Source of the DNA: an uncultured Opitutia bacterium
GTDB lineage: Bacteria; Verrucomicrobiota; Verrucomicrobiia; Opitutales; UBA953
Length of the DNA stretch: 64,000 bases
Direction of reading: 5' to 3'
Assembly: GCA_903855995.1 (NCBI GenBank)
Contig: CAIOAN010000008.1
Span: forward strand, 248,001 to 312,000
The notes under the pieces were generated by a model. That model searched no databases. It was given only the letters and a program-made list of their open reading frames with translations, and had not been told where the DNA came from. Shown piece by piece: positions 8,616 through 16,818 of the stretch. Within the stretch, counting starts at the first letter, position 1; each line of letters starts with the position of its first letter. The position numbers and the translations under genes were made by a program.

Positions 8616-9595
8616 CAGAGCACGGCACCCTCCCCTGCGTCGGCGTCCGGATGGACGACCTTCCAGCGTGCGCCGAAGTACTGCAGTGCGACCGGCACGC
8701 CGGCCAGGAACACGGCGCTCGCCACCATCGCCAATAAGGCGAACTGTGCGAGATCGAGGCCGGTTTTCGGCAGCGCCGTGCGTACGACCAGATCCCCCAG
8801 GGCGGCGGTCGGCAGATGCTTCTCGTTCACATCATAATAGGAACCCTTCAAGGAACGCGCGACCGTGGAGAGCACCTCGGCGTCCTGACGGGACTGATGG
8901 CCGGCGATGAAGGTGCCCTTGCGCGGATTGCCGATGCCGAGCACCAGGACTTCCTTGACAGATTTTGGCCGAGGCAGGATTGGTTGCAGCGGAATCGTAT
9001 CACCGTCGGTAAAGATGAGCAGCCGCACCGAGTCCTCGGGCATGTCCTGCACGATCTTGACCGCGGAGTTCACCGCGGTACCCAGATCCGTGTCGCCGCT
9101 CTTCATGATGTATTGGATTGGCAGGCCGTTGAAAACATTCCGGACGAGCTCCGGGTCGCGGGCGTCCATCACCACTGACTTGGCATCGGAATAAAACCCG
9201 ATGACGCCGAAACGCACATCGCCACCCACCCGCATAAGGACCGCCTCCACCTCTTCGCGCATCCTTTCCTGGCGGGTCATCTTCCCCTCCGGACCGGCGT
9301 CCTTGAGATACATACTCGGGGAGAGATCGGAGACGAATATCAGGTGCACCGACTGCTTCGACTCCTGCGGCTTGCCCTCCTTGGCGGCCTGATGGAGCTC
9401 GAACATGACTGCGAGCCCCCAGGCGAAAGCCGCGAAAGCCAGACAGCGCAGATAAGGGACGAAGGCGACCCAAGCGCGGGGACGGTTGTCCGGGCCGAAA
9501 GCGAGACGGGCAACCTTCCTCACACGACGGCCATGGAGCCACTCTGCCATCGCAGAAAGCGTCAGCACCAGCAGTGCGGCTTCAAAGGGGGTCAT
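8615..9595 (-). CDS. VWA-domain membrane protein, BatB-like, first gene of the operon
   Basis: A protein of about 326 residues. An N-terminal membrane segment (TPFEAALLVLTLSAMAEW) and a second near 48-65 precede a VWA domain with the MIDAS-type motif DLSPS at 90-94 and a FTDGDT loop further on. A C-terminal TM lies near 280-300. DLSPS replaces the classical DxSxS spelling but keeps Asp and both Ser. The ATG at 9595 is chosen because residues upstream of it are non-hydrophobic noise. It is preceded by CTTCTCCC, not a Shine-Dalgarno. It appears to head the operon that runs to position 65 and beyond. Confidence 0.85.
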   Translation of the reverse strand: MTPFEAALLVLTLSAMAEWLHGRRVRKVARLAFGPDNRPRAWVAFVPYLRCLAFAAFAWGLAVMFELHQAAKEGKPQESKQSVHLIFVSDLSPSMYLKDAGPEGKMTRQERMREEVEAVLMRVGGDVRFGVIGFYSDAKSVVMDARDPELVRNVFNGLPIQYIMKSGDTDLGTAVNSAVKIVQDMPEDSVRLLIFTDGDTIPLQPILPRPKSVKEVLVLGIGNPRKGTFIAGHQSRQDAEVLSTVARSLKGSYYDVNEKHLPTAALGDLVVRTALPKTGLDLAQFALLAMVASAVFLAGVPVALQYFGARWKVVHPDADAGEGAVL

Positions 9596-9733
9596 GGGAG
9601 AAGTCGCCGGGGTAGCGACTGAGGTGAAATCTCTAGGGGGCTGCCCCAGCCAAGGCAAGGGGGATGCCTCAAGCAGCCCGGCAGAAGCACGTCCGGAAGA
9701 AATTCGCCCAAAGAAATGTCGTTTGGAGACAAA

Positions 9734-9757
9734 GCCCCGGGGGAGCCCCGCCGGGGC
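9734..9757 (-). terminator. Probable terminator of the 315-residue gene
   Basis: A 7-bp GCCCCGG/CCGGGGC stem with a 10-base loop lies 26 bases past the stop of the gene at 9783-10730. On the minus strand it is followed by TTTGTCTCC, a short, imperfect T tract. It separates that gene from the Bat-like operon. Confidence 0.45.
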
Positions 9758-9782
9758 GGGCCCCTTCCCTGTTTGCCTCGCG

Positions 9783-10730
9783 TCACCTGACCCAGAGTCG
9801 GGCGATTTGCTTGGACTGCAATCCAGCCACGTCCTGCTCCAGCTCCACCGAAACCTTGCAGAGATTACCCTGAAACTTGGCGGACTTGACTTTGCCCATC
9901 AGCGCATCGCCGACGGCCTTGCGATCGGCCCCGGCACCCATCAGCCGAACCTTCGAGCCCTCGCGGAGGAGATGGCTGACCTCGCCCGCTTCTTGAAAGA
10001 GCGTCAGCTCCACCTGCTGGCCGGTCGCCAGGTCGACGTAGCCAGGCGCACCCTCTTCAATCATGCGCTTGGCATGGACGGCGCGTTGGGCGTTCTGAAA
10101 TTTTGCTAGGCTGGCTTCATCGAGAAACACCTCCCAGCACATGCGCACCTTGCCCTTGCCGACGCCATGCGTCTGGGTGCGCAGCTTATCGCCTACCTTA
10201 ATGTCTGCGAACCGCACCGGCTGGCCCTCTTTCCAATAGTGCGTGGCCGCCTCTGTCTCGATTACGATACCCTTCTCACGCACGAAACTCTTGTCGGCAT
10301 TCGCCTGGGTGCACGTAATTTTACCGGCGGACGCGTCGATGGCGTCGACATAGAAGAACTCCTTGTGGCCGTTCATCATGTTCATTTCGTCCTGAATATA
10401 AGTGAGCCACGTCCAGGTACCCTGAGCATCCTCATGCAGACGGAAGATGGCGCGTTCGCCGGTGCGGAAATCCTGCAGATCGCCGAAGGCCGCATGGTGG
10501 AGCAACTCAGCATACGGCAGGACCTTGAATGACATCAACTCGTCGGTACCTTCCTTGCGAAAGACCCCAGTGCGGCTGGCCAAATCGATGCTCACCAACT
10601 CACCCCAGATACGACGCATCGCCTCCGTCGGCACGATGACCTCGCCAGGATTGATCTTGCGGATCGGCTTCACGGCATCGGCCGCGAAGGCGGCCAGCGG
10701 ACAGAGCAGCAAAAGAAGGAGTTTTTTCAT
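9783..10730 (-). CDS. Secreted protein of unknown function
   Basis: A 315-residue protein with a clear signal peptide (MKKLLLLLLC to FAADA, about 17 residues). The mature part looks like several small beta domains, each with short strands and phrases such as GKITCTQ, FADIKVGDKLRTQ and GSKVRLMGAG that recall OB-fold or SH3-like barrels. A helix-rich linker near 205-230 separates them. I do not recognise the family. It sits alone on the minus strand with a candidate terminator after it, and its ATG follows the tract CCCACCCC. Confidence 0.7.
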   Translation of the reverse strand: MKKLLLLLLCPLAAFAADAVKPIRKINPGEVIVPTEAMRRIWGELVSIDLASRTGVFRKEGTDELMSFKVLPYAELLHHAAFGDLQDFRTGERAIFRLHEDAQGTWTWLTYIQDEMNMMNGHKEFFYVDAIDASAGKITCTQANADKSFVREKGIVIETEAATHYWKEGQPVRFADIKVGDKLRTQTHGVGKGKVRMCWEVFLDEASLAKFQNAQRAVHAKRMIEEGAPGYVDLATGQQVELTLFQEAGEVSHLLREGSKVRLMGAGADRKAVGDALMGKVKSAKFQGNLCKVSVELEQDVAGLQSKQIARLWVR

Positions 10731-10800
10731 GGGGTGGGAATTAGGACAGCGGTGCTGACCTTAAGTTGCAAGGAGGCTTAAGCACGGAGCCCGTCCGGCT

Positions 10801-11253
10801 TCAGCTCAGCCTGAACTCCCCCAGAGCCTTTTCAATCTGCTCCATAGATTCATTGATTGCCTGGGGCACCAGCTCCGAGTGCGGCAGGCAACGGCCGGCC
10901 GCCAGGACGGAGCTGCAACGGGCGATGATCCGCACCGGCTGCTGGCCGCTCGCGGTAAACTTCACCCCGATAAACCGACCATTCAACTCATTGAGTTTCC
11001 GTAAAAGACGCGGGGAATCCGCATACTCATCGGCCAACTCGCGCGTCTGGCTCACGGAGAGCATATTGGGATGCTGCAGGGCGTGGAAGGAAATCGACCA
11101 GGATGATCGGTCGACCGTGAAATCTAGGTGTGTCCAATCAAAATGCGGACTGCGGCGAATCTCCGGAGGCTGCCCGAACATCCGCTCGACGGCCCGACCA
11201 TAAAGCACTTCCAACTCCTGCTGAGGGATAAGCATGACATGGGGTTTACCCAT
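10801..11253 (-). CDS. Small cytoplasmic protein of unknown function
   Basis: A 150-residue protein without signal peptide or membrane segment. An alpha/beta pattern is visible: N-terminal helix, strands around HLDFTVDRSSWSISFH, a helix with SPRLLRKLNELN, strands GRFIGVKFTA and PVRIIARC, and a C-terminal helix INESMEQIEKALGEF. The order resembles small YbjN or type-III-chaperone-like folds, but this is only a resemblance. An internal Met at residue 7 is an alternative start. It is divergent from the glycosidase gene at 11317. Confidence 0.6.
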   Translation of the reverse strand: MGKPHVMLIPQQELEVLYGRAVERMFGQPPEIRRSPHFDWTHLDFTVDRSSWSISFHALQHPNMLSVSQTRELADEYADSPRLLRKLNELNGRFIGVKFTASGQQPVRIIARCSSVLAAGRCLPHSELVPQAINESMEQIEKALGEFRLS

Positions 11254-11316
11254 GTCTGGCTCATTGGCAAGCGACCGGGGATTGCTCTGCGTCGATTTTG
11301 CACCTAACCCTCTTCC

Positions 11317-12723
11317 ATGCTTCCCCTGCTCTTCCTCGCGGCCGTAACCGCCGCTCCCACGGCGGCCTCAATCACGATTCACGCCGATCAACCCGGCCTC
11401 GAAATCCCGGCTGATTTTGTCGGCCTGAGCTGTGAGAAGAAAATCCTCTCCCACGACTGCTTCGCCCCCAAGAACACCTCCCTGCTCAATTTGTGCCGCA
11501 ACCTCAGCCCGGCGGTGCTGCGCATCGGCGGCAACGAGGTCGAATCGACGTTCTGGTCTCTCTCCGAAGCGACGCCCCTGGAGAGCATGCAGAAGAATAA
11601 ATATACCCTCGAAGCCAAGACCATCGGGCCGGCCTCCGTCGACGCGGTGTTTGCGTTCGCCAAGGCCAGCCAATGGCGCGTCATCTATGGCTTGAATCTC
11701 GGCACCTACAACCCCGCCATGGCGGCCGACGAAGCCGACTATGCGCTCAAAGTCGGTGGCCCGCAGTTGCTCGCCCTCGAGATCGGTAATGAACCGAATC
11801 TCTACCCCAAAGGGCCGAATCGTCCCGGCATCCGCCCGTCCAGCTACGGCTATCCACAATATAAAGAGCAGTTCGGCGGCACCCTGGACGCGATTCTCGC
11901 CAAGCACCCCCAAGCCCCCATCACCGGACCAGCCATCACCAAGAGCACCAAGTGGATGCCGCTGTTCATGGCCGACTTCCATGACCGGATCATGCTGGCT
12001 ACTTCGCATGTCTACCCGCTTTCCGCGAAGGAAGCCGACCCCAAGGCCCCGCGCTTCACGTCGGTCGAAAAACTTCTTGGCGAAAAATACCCGGACGACT
12101 GGCAGATCAAGCTCGCTGACGCGAAAGCCCGCGGCGTGCCCTATCGGATCGGCGAATGCAACACCGCCTCCAGCGGCGGCAAGCACGGGGTCAGCGACTC
12201 CTTCGCATCGACGCTCTGGTCAATCGACTTCATGTTCGACGTCGCCGAACTCGGCGGGGCGGGCATCAATCTCCACGGCGGATTCAACCCCGGGAACTAC
12301 TCGCCGATCATCTTTAATAAGAAAACCTCCGGCTTCGAACCTGCCGCGATCTACTACGGTCTTCTGTTCTTTCGACACGCCGGCCAAGGACGGCTCGTGC
12401 CGGTCGAATGCAAGAGCACGGCCAACCTCATCGCCCACGCCACCCGCGGCGCCGACCAGAAACTACGTGTGACCATCGTGAACAAAGACCTCACCCAGAC
12501 CGTAAGTATCGACCTGAGCGCGGGCGTCACCTACGCCAAGGCCACCATCCAGCGCCTCACCGCCCCTTCCGCCACGGCCACCACCGATATCACCTTCGCC
12601 GGGGCCGCCGTAGGCGCGGACGGATCCTGGACGGCCAGGACCTCAGAGCTACTAACCGTCGCCGCTGGTAAAGCCACGCTGACCCTGCCCGCCGCCAGCG
12701 CCGCCCTCGTCATTCTCGAGTAA
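11317..12723 (+). CDS. Secreted glycoside hydrolase, GH79-like (heparanase/beta-glucuronidase type)
   Basis: A 468-residue protein with a signal peptide (MLPLLFLAAVTAAPTAA). The body is a TIM barrel: strand VLRIGGNEVEST, strand VIYGLNLG, then LEIGNEPN with the probable acid/base Glu159, and YRIGECNTA with the probable nucleophile Glu280. A C-terminal beta sandwich follows from about 370. This is the clan GH-A order of GH79 enzymes, which cleave glucuronides in glycosaminoglycans or plant polymers. The substrate cannot be read from sequence. The gene stands alone, with the exonuclease-like gene convergent 22 bases downstream. Confidence 0.82.
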   Translation: MLPLLFLAAVTAAPTAASITIHADQPGLEIPADFVGLSCEKKILSHDCFAPKNTSLLNLCRNLSPAVLRIGGNEVESTFWSLSEATPLESMQKNKYTLEAKTIGPASVDAVFAFAKASQWRVIYGLNLGTYNPAMAADEADYALKVGGPQLLALEIGNEPNLYPKGPNRPGIRPSSYGYPQYKEQFGGTLDAILAKHPQAPITGPAITKSTKWMPLFMADFHDRIMLATSHVYPLSAKEADPKAPRFTSVEKLLGEKYPDDWQIKLADAKARGVPYRIGECNTASSGGKHGVSDSFASTLWSIDFMFDVAELGGAGINLHGGFNPGNYSPIIFNKKTSGFEPAAIYYGLLFFRHAGQGRLVPVECKSTANLIAHATRGADQKLRVTIVNKDLTQTVSIDLSAGVTYAKATIQRLTAPSATATTDITFAGAAVGADGSWTARTSELLTVAAGKATLTLPAASAALVILE

Positions 12724-12745
12724 GCCATGCGAGAGGGCGGGCGGC

Positions 12746-13399
12746 TTAGCTGCGTTTCACGAATTCGACGAGATGCATCATTCCCCGGACGTCTTCGCGG
12801 TTATACTCAATCAGGTAAGCCCAATCCCGCTTAGCTTCGTTCGTCAGCTCCCGATGTGTTCCGTCGCGCTTCGCCAGGAACCTCCGCAGGCGGCTCAGGA
12901 TTGACCCGGGCTCCACCTTGAGCAGATGTTTTTTATAAGGATAGCCTAGGGCCGACTGCACCAGGAAGTTCTTGAGCCCCGGCCGGCGCCGATCACCCGC
13001 CAATCGGCAGGCCTCCGCATAGAGTTCCGGGTGGCGATTCTTAAACCACTTCGCCGCATTGGCGTTGAGATAGTTCTCCCTGATCCATTCGGCGTGCTCC
13101 GGACAGGCCGTCATGAGCAGATCTCGCTCTGGGATGCTGTAGCCAGCGAGGAGACTGTTCGTCGACTGCGCCTGGCCGACCAATTCGACCGCAAGTTCAT
13201 GCCAAGGCTTGAACACCAACCGGCGCGCCGCCGCTGACTCCGCCAGAATCGAATCATGGGCATAGGTCAGCAATCCCTCCGCCCCCGCGACGGAAGTCAG
13301 GGCCGGGGTGATATCGGCCTTTCGACGTTCCACATCCAACCAGATGACCGGACGGGTGTTCTGTTTGAAGGCACGGGACTGGAGGGTGAATCGGGGCAT
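12746..13399 (-). CDS. RNase H-fold (DEDD-type) exonuclease-like protein
   Basis: A protein of about 217 residues. Three spaced motifs fit a DEDDy exonuclease: IWLDVE near residue 20 (D and E), LLAGYSIPERDLL near 80 (Asp), and YNREDVRGMMHL near the C-terminus (Tyr-x3-Asp). A basic central region (KWFKNRHPE, GDRRRPG) could bind nucleic acid. YprB-like RNase_H_2 proteins share this order, though spacing here is unusual. I start at the ATG at 13399, because upstream residues look non-coding. That ATG follows CCCCCCTC. Activity is uncertain. Confidence 0.6.
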   Translation of the reverse strand: MPRFTLQSRAFKQNTRPVIWLDVERRKADITPALTSVAGAEGLLTYAHDSILAESAAARRLVFKPWHELAVELVGQAQSTNSLLAGYSIPERDLLMTACPEHAEWIRENYLNANAAKWFKNRHPELYAEACRLAGDRRRPGLKNFLVQSALGYPYKKHLLKVEPGSILSRLRRFLAKRDGTHRELTNEAKRDWAYLIEYNREDVRGMMHLVEFVKRS

Positions 13400-13589
13400 G
13401 AGGGGGGCAGTATACACGAGGTTCCGGAAAACCACGGCCGCCGGCCGGCGGGGCGAGATTTCCCCTACGGGGAGAATATTTAAAATAAAACTCGACGGGT
13501 TTCGGGCGGCGGCGAGCAGACCTCCCGCTGTCTCCTTTATTGCCAATAAGACAAACCTGGCCCACCTTCTGGCCGCACCCCACCCCGCC

Positions 13590-13976
13590 ATGACCCTTTA
13601 TGGAACCGCCCTACTGGCCGTCTGTCATCTGCTCGGCATCCTGCTCGGCGAACTGCTTGGTCGCGCCCTGGGCGTACCGGCGAACGTCGGCGGCGTCGGC
13701 ATCGCGATGCTGCTCCTAATCAGCGCCCGGCTCTACGGCCACCACCGCGGCTGGCTTGATGTGAAATCCGAGGAAGGCGTGAACTATTGGGGTGCGCTCT
13801 ACATCCCCGTCGTCGTCGCCATGGCCATGACCCAGAATGTCGTCGCGGCGCTCCGGGGCGGACCGATGGCCGTCACCGCCGCCGTCCTGACCGTCGCCCT
13901 CTGCGCCTGCTGCATCGCCTTCATCAATCGGCTGGAACCCGCCGCGGGCGACGCGCCTAGCCCGGCCCAAGAATAA
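13590..13976 (+). CDS. madL: Malonate transporter, MadL subunit
   Basis: A 128-residue membrane protein with four hydrophobic segments and the MadL pattern: a first helix ending in LGELLGRALGVPANVGGVGIAMLLL, then a loop RGWLDVKSEEGVNYWGALYIPVVVAMA. MadL and MadM form a sodium-dependent malonate carrier in the inner membrane. MadM follows six bases later and malonyl-CoA synthetase after that, which supports the substrate. The frame is open upstream, but ATG at 13590 gives the usual length and lies just after a CCCCACCCCGCC tract. Confidence 0.9.
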   Translation: MTLYGTALLAVCHLLGILLGELLGRALGVPANVGGVGIAMLLLISARLYGHHRGWLDVKSEEGVNYWGALYIPVVVAMAMTQNVVAALRGGPMAVTAAVLTVALCACCIAFINRLEPAAGDAPSPAQE

Positions 13977-13982
13977 CCACCC

Positions 13983-14744
13983 ATGGGCAACGTTATCGAA
14001 AAACTGGCCAAAGACAATGGCCTGATCATCGCCTTCGCCGTCATCGGTCTGGTCGTGCTCGCCTCGGGTTTCATTTCCCGAAAACTCACGTTCGGCCGCA
14101 TCCAAGGCTCAGCCATCGCCATCCTCATCGGCCTCGCCCTCGCCTATGTCGGCGGGCAGATGACGGGCGGCAGCAAGGGCCTCGCTGACCTGACCTTCTT
14201 CAGTGGACTGGCGCTCATGGGCGGCAACATGCTACGGGACTTCGCGATTGTCGCCACGGCGTTCGAAGTACAACCCACGGAAGCCAGACGCGCGGGCTGG
14301 ATCGGTGCTCTCGCGCTGTGCATCGGCACGGTGCTCCCCTTCTTCATCGGAGTAGTCGTGGCTTACGCCTTCGGTTACCGCGACGCCGTCAGCCTCACGA
14401 CAATCGGCGCAGGCGCCGTGACTTACATCGTGGGACCCGTGACCGGGGCGGCCATCGGAGCCAGTTCCGACGTCATGGCGCTCAGCATCGCAATCGGGGT
14501 CATCAAGGCCATCCTGGTAATGGTGAGCACGCCGGCGCTCGCGGGCTTCATGCGACTCCGCACCCCGCGCTCGGCCATGGTCTTCGGCGGACTCGCCGGC
14601 ACTGTTAGCGGCGTATCAGCCGGACTGGCGGCCACCGACCGCACCCTCGTGCCCTACGGCGCACTCGTCGCCACCTTCCACACCGGCCTCGGCTGCCTGC
14701 TCGGCCCATCCTTACTTTACTTCATCGTCCGCGCCATCGTCTAA
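13983..14744 (+). CDS. madM: Malonate transporter, MadM subunit
   Basis: A 253-residue membrane protein with about eight hydrophobic segments. Family features include the N-terminal GLIIAFAVIGLVVLASGFIS helix, LAYVGGQMTGG, and the glycine-rich ITYIVGPVTGAAIGASSD type segment near 140-160. MadM is the larger subunit of the MadLM malonate:sodium symporter. It lies between madL (6-base gap) and the synthetase gene (4-base gap), so all three are probably one transcript. No Shine-Dalgarno is seen before the ATG. Confidence 0.9.
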   Translation: MGNVIEKLAKDNGLIIAFAVIGLVVLASGFISRKLTFGRIQGSAIAILIGLALAYVGGQMTGGSKGLADLTFFSGLALMGGNMLRDFAIVATAFEVQPTEARRAGWIGALALCIGTVLPFFIGVVVAYAFGYRDAVSLTTIGAGAVTYIVGPVTGAAIGASSDVMALSIAIGVIKAILVMVSTPALAGFMRLRTPRSAMVFGGLAGTVSGVSAGLAATDRTLVPYGALVATFHTGLGCLLGPSLLYFIVRAIV

Positions 14745-14748
14745 CAAT

Positions 14749-16236
14749 ATGCCCGACCTCCCCATCATCGCCCGGGCGCAGGCCCACGCCCATTCAGCGG
14801 CGTTCCGCTCGCCGCACAGCACGACCACCTATCAGGCGTTGCTGGACCGCTCGGCGGCCCTCGCCACCGTGCTCCTCGCCGGCCAGCCCGACCTGCAGGA
14901 AGCTCGCGTCGCGCTCCTTGCTCCGGCAGGCCCGTCCTATGTGGCGGCGCAATGGGGGCTATGGCGCGCCGGTGCGGTCAAAGTCCCGATTTGCCTGACC
15001 GCGACCGAGCCGGAATGGGAATACGCGCTGACGGATTCCGGCGCCAGCGTCGTCATGGCCGACGCCGCCAGCATCCCTAAGATCAGCCCGCTTTGCGCCC
15101 GACTCGGCCTGCGCCTGATCGACATCGACGCGGCGGCGGGTCCAGCGGGAGCGCTCCCCGCCCTCACCAGCTCCCGCCGAGCGATGATCCTCTACACTAG
15201 TGGAACGACCAGCAAACCCAAGGGCGTCGTCACGACCCATGCGCACATCACCGCGCAGCTCACCAGCCTCATTGAGGCCTGGCAATGGACCGCCGCGGAC
15301 CGCATCCCGCTGTTCCTACCGATGCATCATATTCACGGCATTATCAACGTGACATGTTGCGCACTCTGGGCCGGGGCAACCATTGAGGCATTCACGAAAT
15401 TCGATCAGCCCGCGATCCTGGAGCGAGTCAAGGCCGACGCCTATACGCTATTCATGGCCGTGCCCACGATTTACGTGAAACTCATCCAAGCCCTCGAAGT
15501 CGCCGAGCCCTCGGAGAGATCGCTCATTGTCGGAGGATTCGCGCGCATGCGCCTGATGGTATCCGGTTCCGCCGCCCTCCCCGCCAGCGTCCACGAAAAA
15601 TGGACCGCCCTCACCGGTCAGAAACTGCTTGAACGCTACGGCATGACCGAAATCGGCATGGCCATCTCGAACCCCCTGCACGGCGAACGCCGTCCCGGTG
15701 CCGTCGGCCAGGCTCTGCCGGGCGTCGAGATTCGTCTCCGAAGTGAATCCGGCGACGTCATCACGGACGAAGACACCCCCGGGGAGATTCAAGTTCGCGG
15801 CCCCAACGTCTTCAGCGAATACTGGGGGAAACCGGCGGCCACCGCCGAATCCTTCGAGAGCGACGGCTGGTATCGCACCGGTGACATGGCCGTCAGGGAA
15901 ACCGGCTACTACCGCATCATGGGACGCCTCTCGGTCGACATCATCAAGAGCGGCGGCTACAAACTTTCGGCGCTGGAGATCGAAGCCGCGCTTCTTGAGC
16001 ACCCTCACATTGCCGAATGCGCCGTGATCGGCCTGCCAGACGACACGTGGGGCGAAGCCGTGAGCGCCGCCGTCGTCACGAAAGGCGGCCTCCCGCTGGC
16101 CCTTCCCGAATTACGCGACTGGTGCAAATCACGCCTATCGGTCTACAAGGTGCCGCAACGTCTCAGCGTCGTGAAGGATCTCCCTCGCAACGCCATGGGC
16201 AAGGTGATGAAGCCCGCGGTCCGCGGTTTATTCTGA
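14749..16236 (+). CDS. matB: Malonyl-CoA synthetase (acyl-CoA synthetase family)
   Basis: A 495-residue ANL-superfamily enzyme. The P-loop is YTSGTTSKPKG at 149-159. It also has the adenylation motif ERYGMTEIGMAISNPL, followed by RRPGAVGQALPGV as in MatB and ACSF3 enzymes, GWYRTGDMA, and a C-terminal lysine in PRNAMGKVMK. It should activate malonate with ATP and CoA to malonyl-CoA in the cytoplasm. Position after madLM makes malonate the likely substrate rather than another short acid. No malonyl-CoA decarboxylase (MatA) or Mdc genes are visible, so the product may go to fatty-acid synthesis. Confidence 0.88.
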   Translation: MPDLPIIARAQAHAHSAAFRSPHSTTTYQALLDRSAALATVLLAGQPDLQEARVALLAPAGPSYVAAQWGLWRAGAVKVPICLTATEPEWEYALTDSGASVVMADAASIPKISPLCARLGLRLIDIDAAAGPAGALPALTSSRRAMILYTSGTTSKPKGVVTTHAHITAQLTSLIEAWQWTAADRIPLFLPMHHIHGIINVTCCALWAGATIEAFTKFDQPAILERVKADAYTLFMAVPTIYVKLIQALEVAEPSERSLIVGGFARMRLMVSGSAALPASVHEKWTALTGQKLLERYGMTEIGMAISNPLHGERRPGAVGQALPGVEIRLRSESGDVITDEDTPGEIQVRGPNVFSEYWGKPAATAESFESDGWYRTGDMAVRETGYYRIMGRLSVDIIKSGGYKLSALEIEAALLEHPHIAECAVIGLPDDTWGEAVSAAVVTKGGLPLALPELRDWCKSRLSVYKVPQRLSVVKDLPRNAMGKVMKPAVRGLF

Positions 16237-16304
16237 ACCAGCGCACCCCGGCGACAGCTCCACTGGCCCCTTGCGGAAAGCGAGCCTTGCGGCATACCGA
16301 AAAA

Positions 16305-16793
16305 ATGCCTGAAGAAAAGAACCCCCGGAAGAAGCGCGTCCGCAGTCCGCTGCAAAAGGCTTCGGAGGCCAACGAAGAACGTCTCGCCGAGCTCATCAAG
16401 AGCCTAATGGACTGGCATCTCGGGAAAATCAACGGCGACCCGGAAACGGAGAGCTTTGACATCTTACTGCAGACCAAGGGTACCCACGGCGGGGTCGGCT
16501 GCAAATACATGCTCGGCGACCACGATGCATCCAAGGCCCAGCTCAAGGCCCAGCTCGAAAGCCAGCTGGATGAGACGGATATGTACGCCTATTCATTCAA
16601 CGGCCACTGGAAGAACCCGGCCGGAGATAATTTCGACGGCGTCATCGTCATCCTGGAGACCATGGCCGTGCCGCCGAACGTCATCGCATATGAGATTGCC
16701 CCCGACGCCGACGACCGTCTCGCCATCAAAGGTGAGATGCACCACCTCGGCCTCGCCGACTGGTCGCTCTTCCACCGCAGCCCGCAGTTCTAA
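16305..16793 (+). CDS. Small cytoplasmic protein of unknown function
   Basis: A 162-residue protein. The N-terminal 25 residues are Lys/Arg-rich (EEKNPRKKRVRSP). Then comes a helix, strands with FDILLQTKG and YAYSFNGHW, and a longer stretch of alternating hydrophobics DGVIVILETMAV. No catalytic motif or known family seen. The frame is open further upstream through the matB 3-prime end, but ATG at 16305 comes after matB and begins the coherent part. It could share the malonate transcript (68 bases from matB), which says little about function. Confidence 0.55.
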   Translation: MPEEKNPRKKRVRSPLQKASEANEERLAELIKSLMDWHLGKINGDPETESFDILLQTKGTHGGVGCKYMLGDHDASKAQLKAQLESQLDETDMYAYSFNGHWKNPAGDNFDGVIVILETMAVPPNVIAYEIAPDADDRLAIKGEMHHLGLADWSLFHRSPQF

Positions 16794-16799
16794 GGGCAA

Positions 16800-16815
16800 C
16801 CGCGCCGCGGCGCGG
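16800..16815. repeat. Perfect 16-bp GC palindrome between convergent genes
   Basis: CCGCGCCG followed directly by CGGCGCGG, placed 7 bases past one stop (16793) and 4 bases before the opposing stop (16819). There is no T tract on either side, so it is at best a weak bidirectional terminator or a protein site. Confidence 0.4.
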
Positions 16816-16818
16816 CGG

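Noticed and set aside
12721-12748. TAAGCC...GGCTTA inverted repeat between GH79 and the exonuclease-like gene
   Set aside because: Three of the six paired bases are the two stop codons themselves, and the 16-base loop with no T tract makes it weak.
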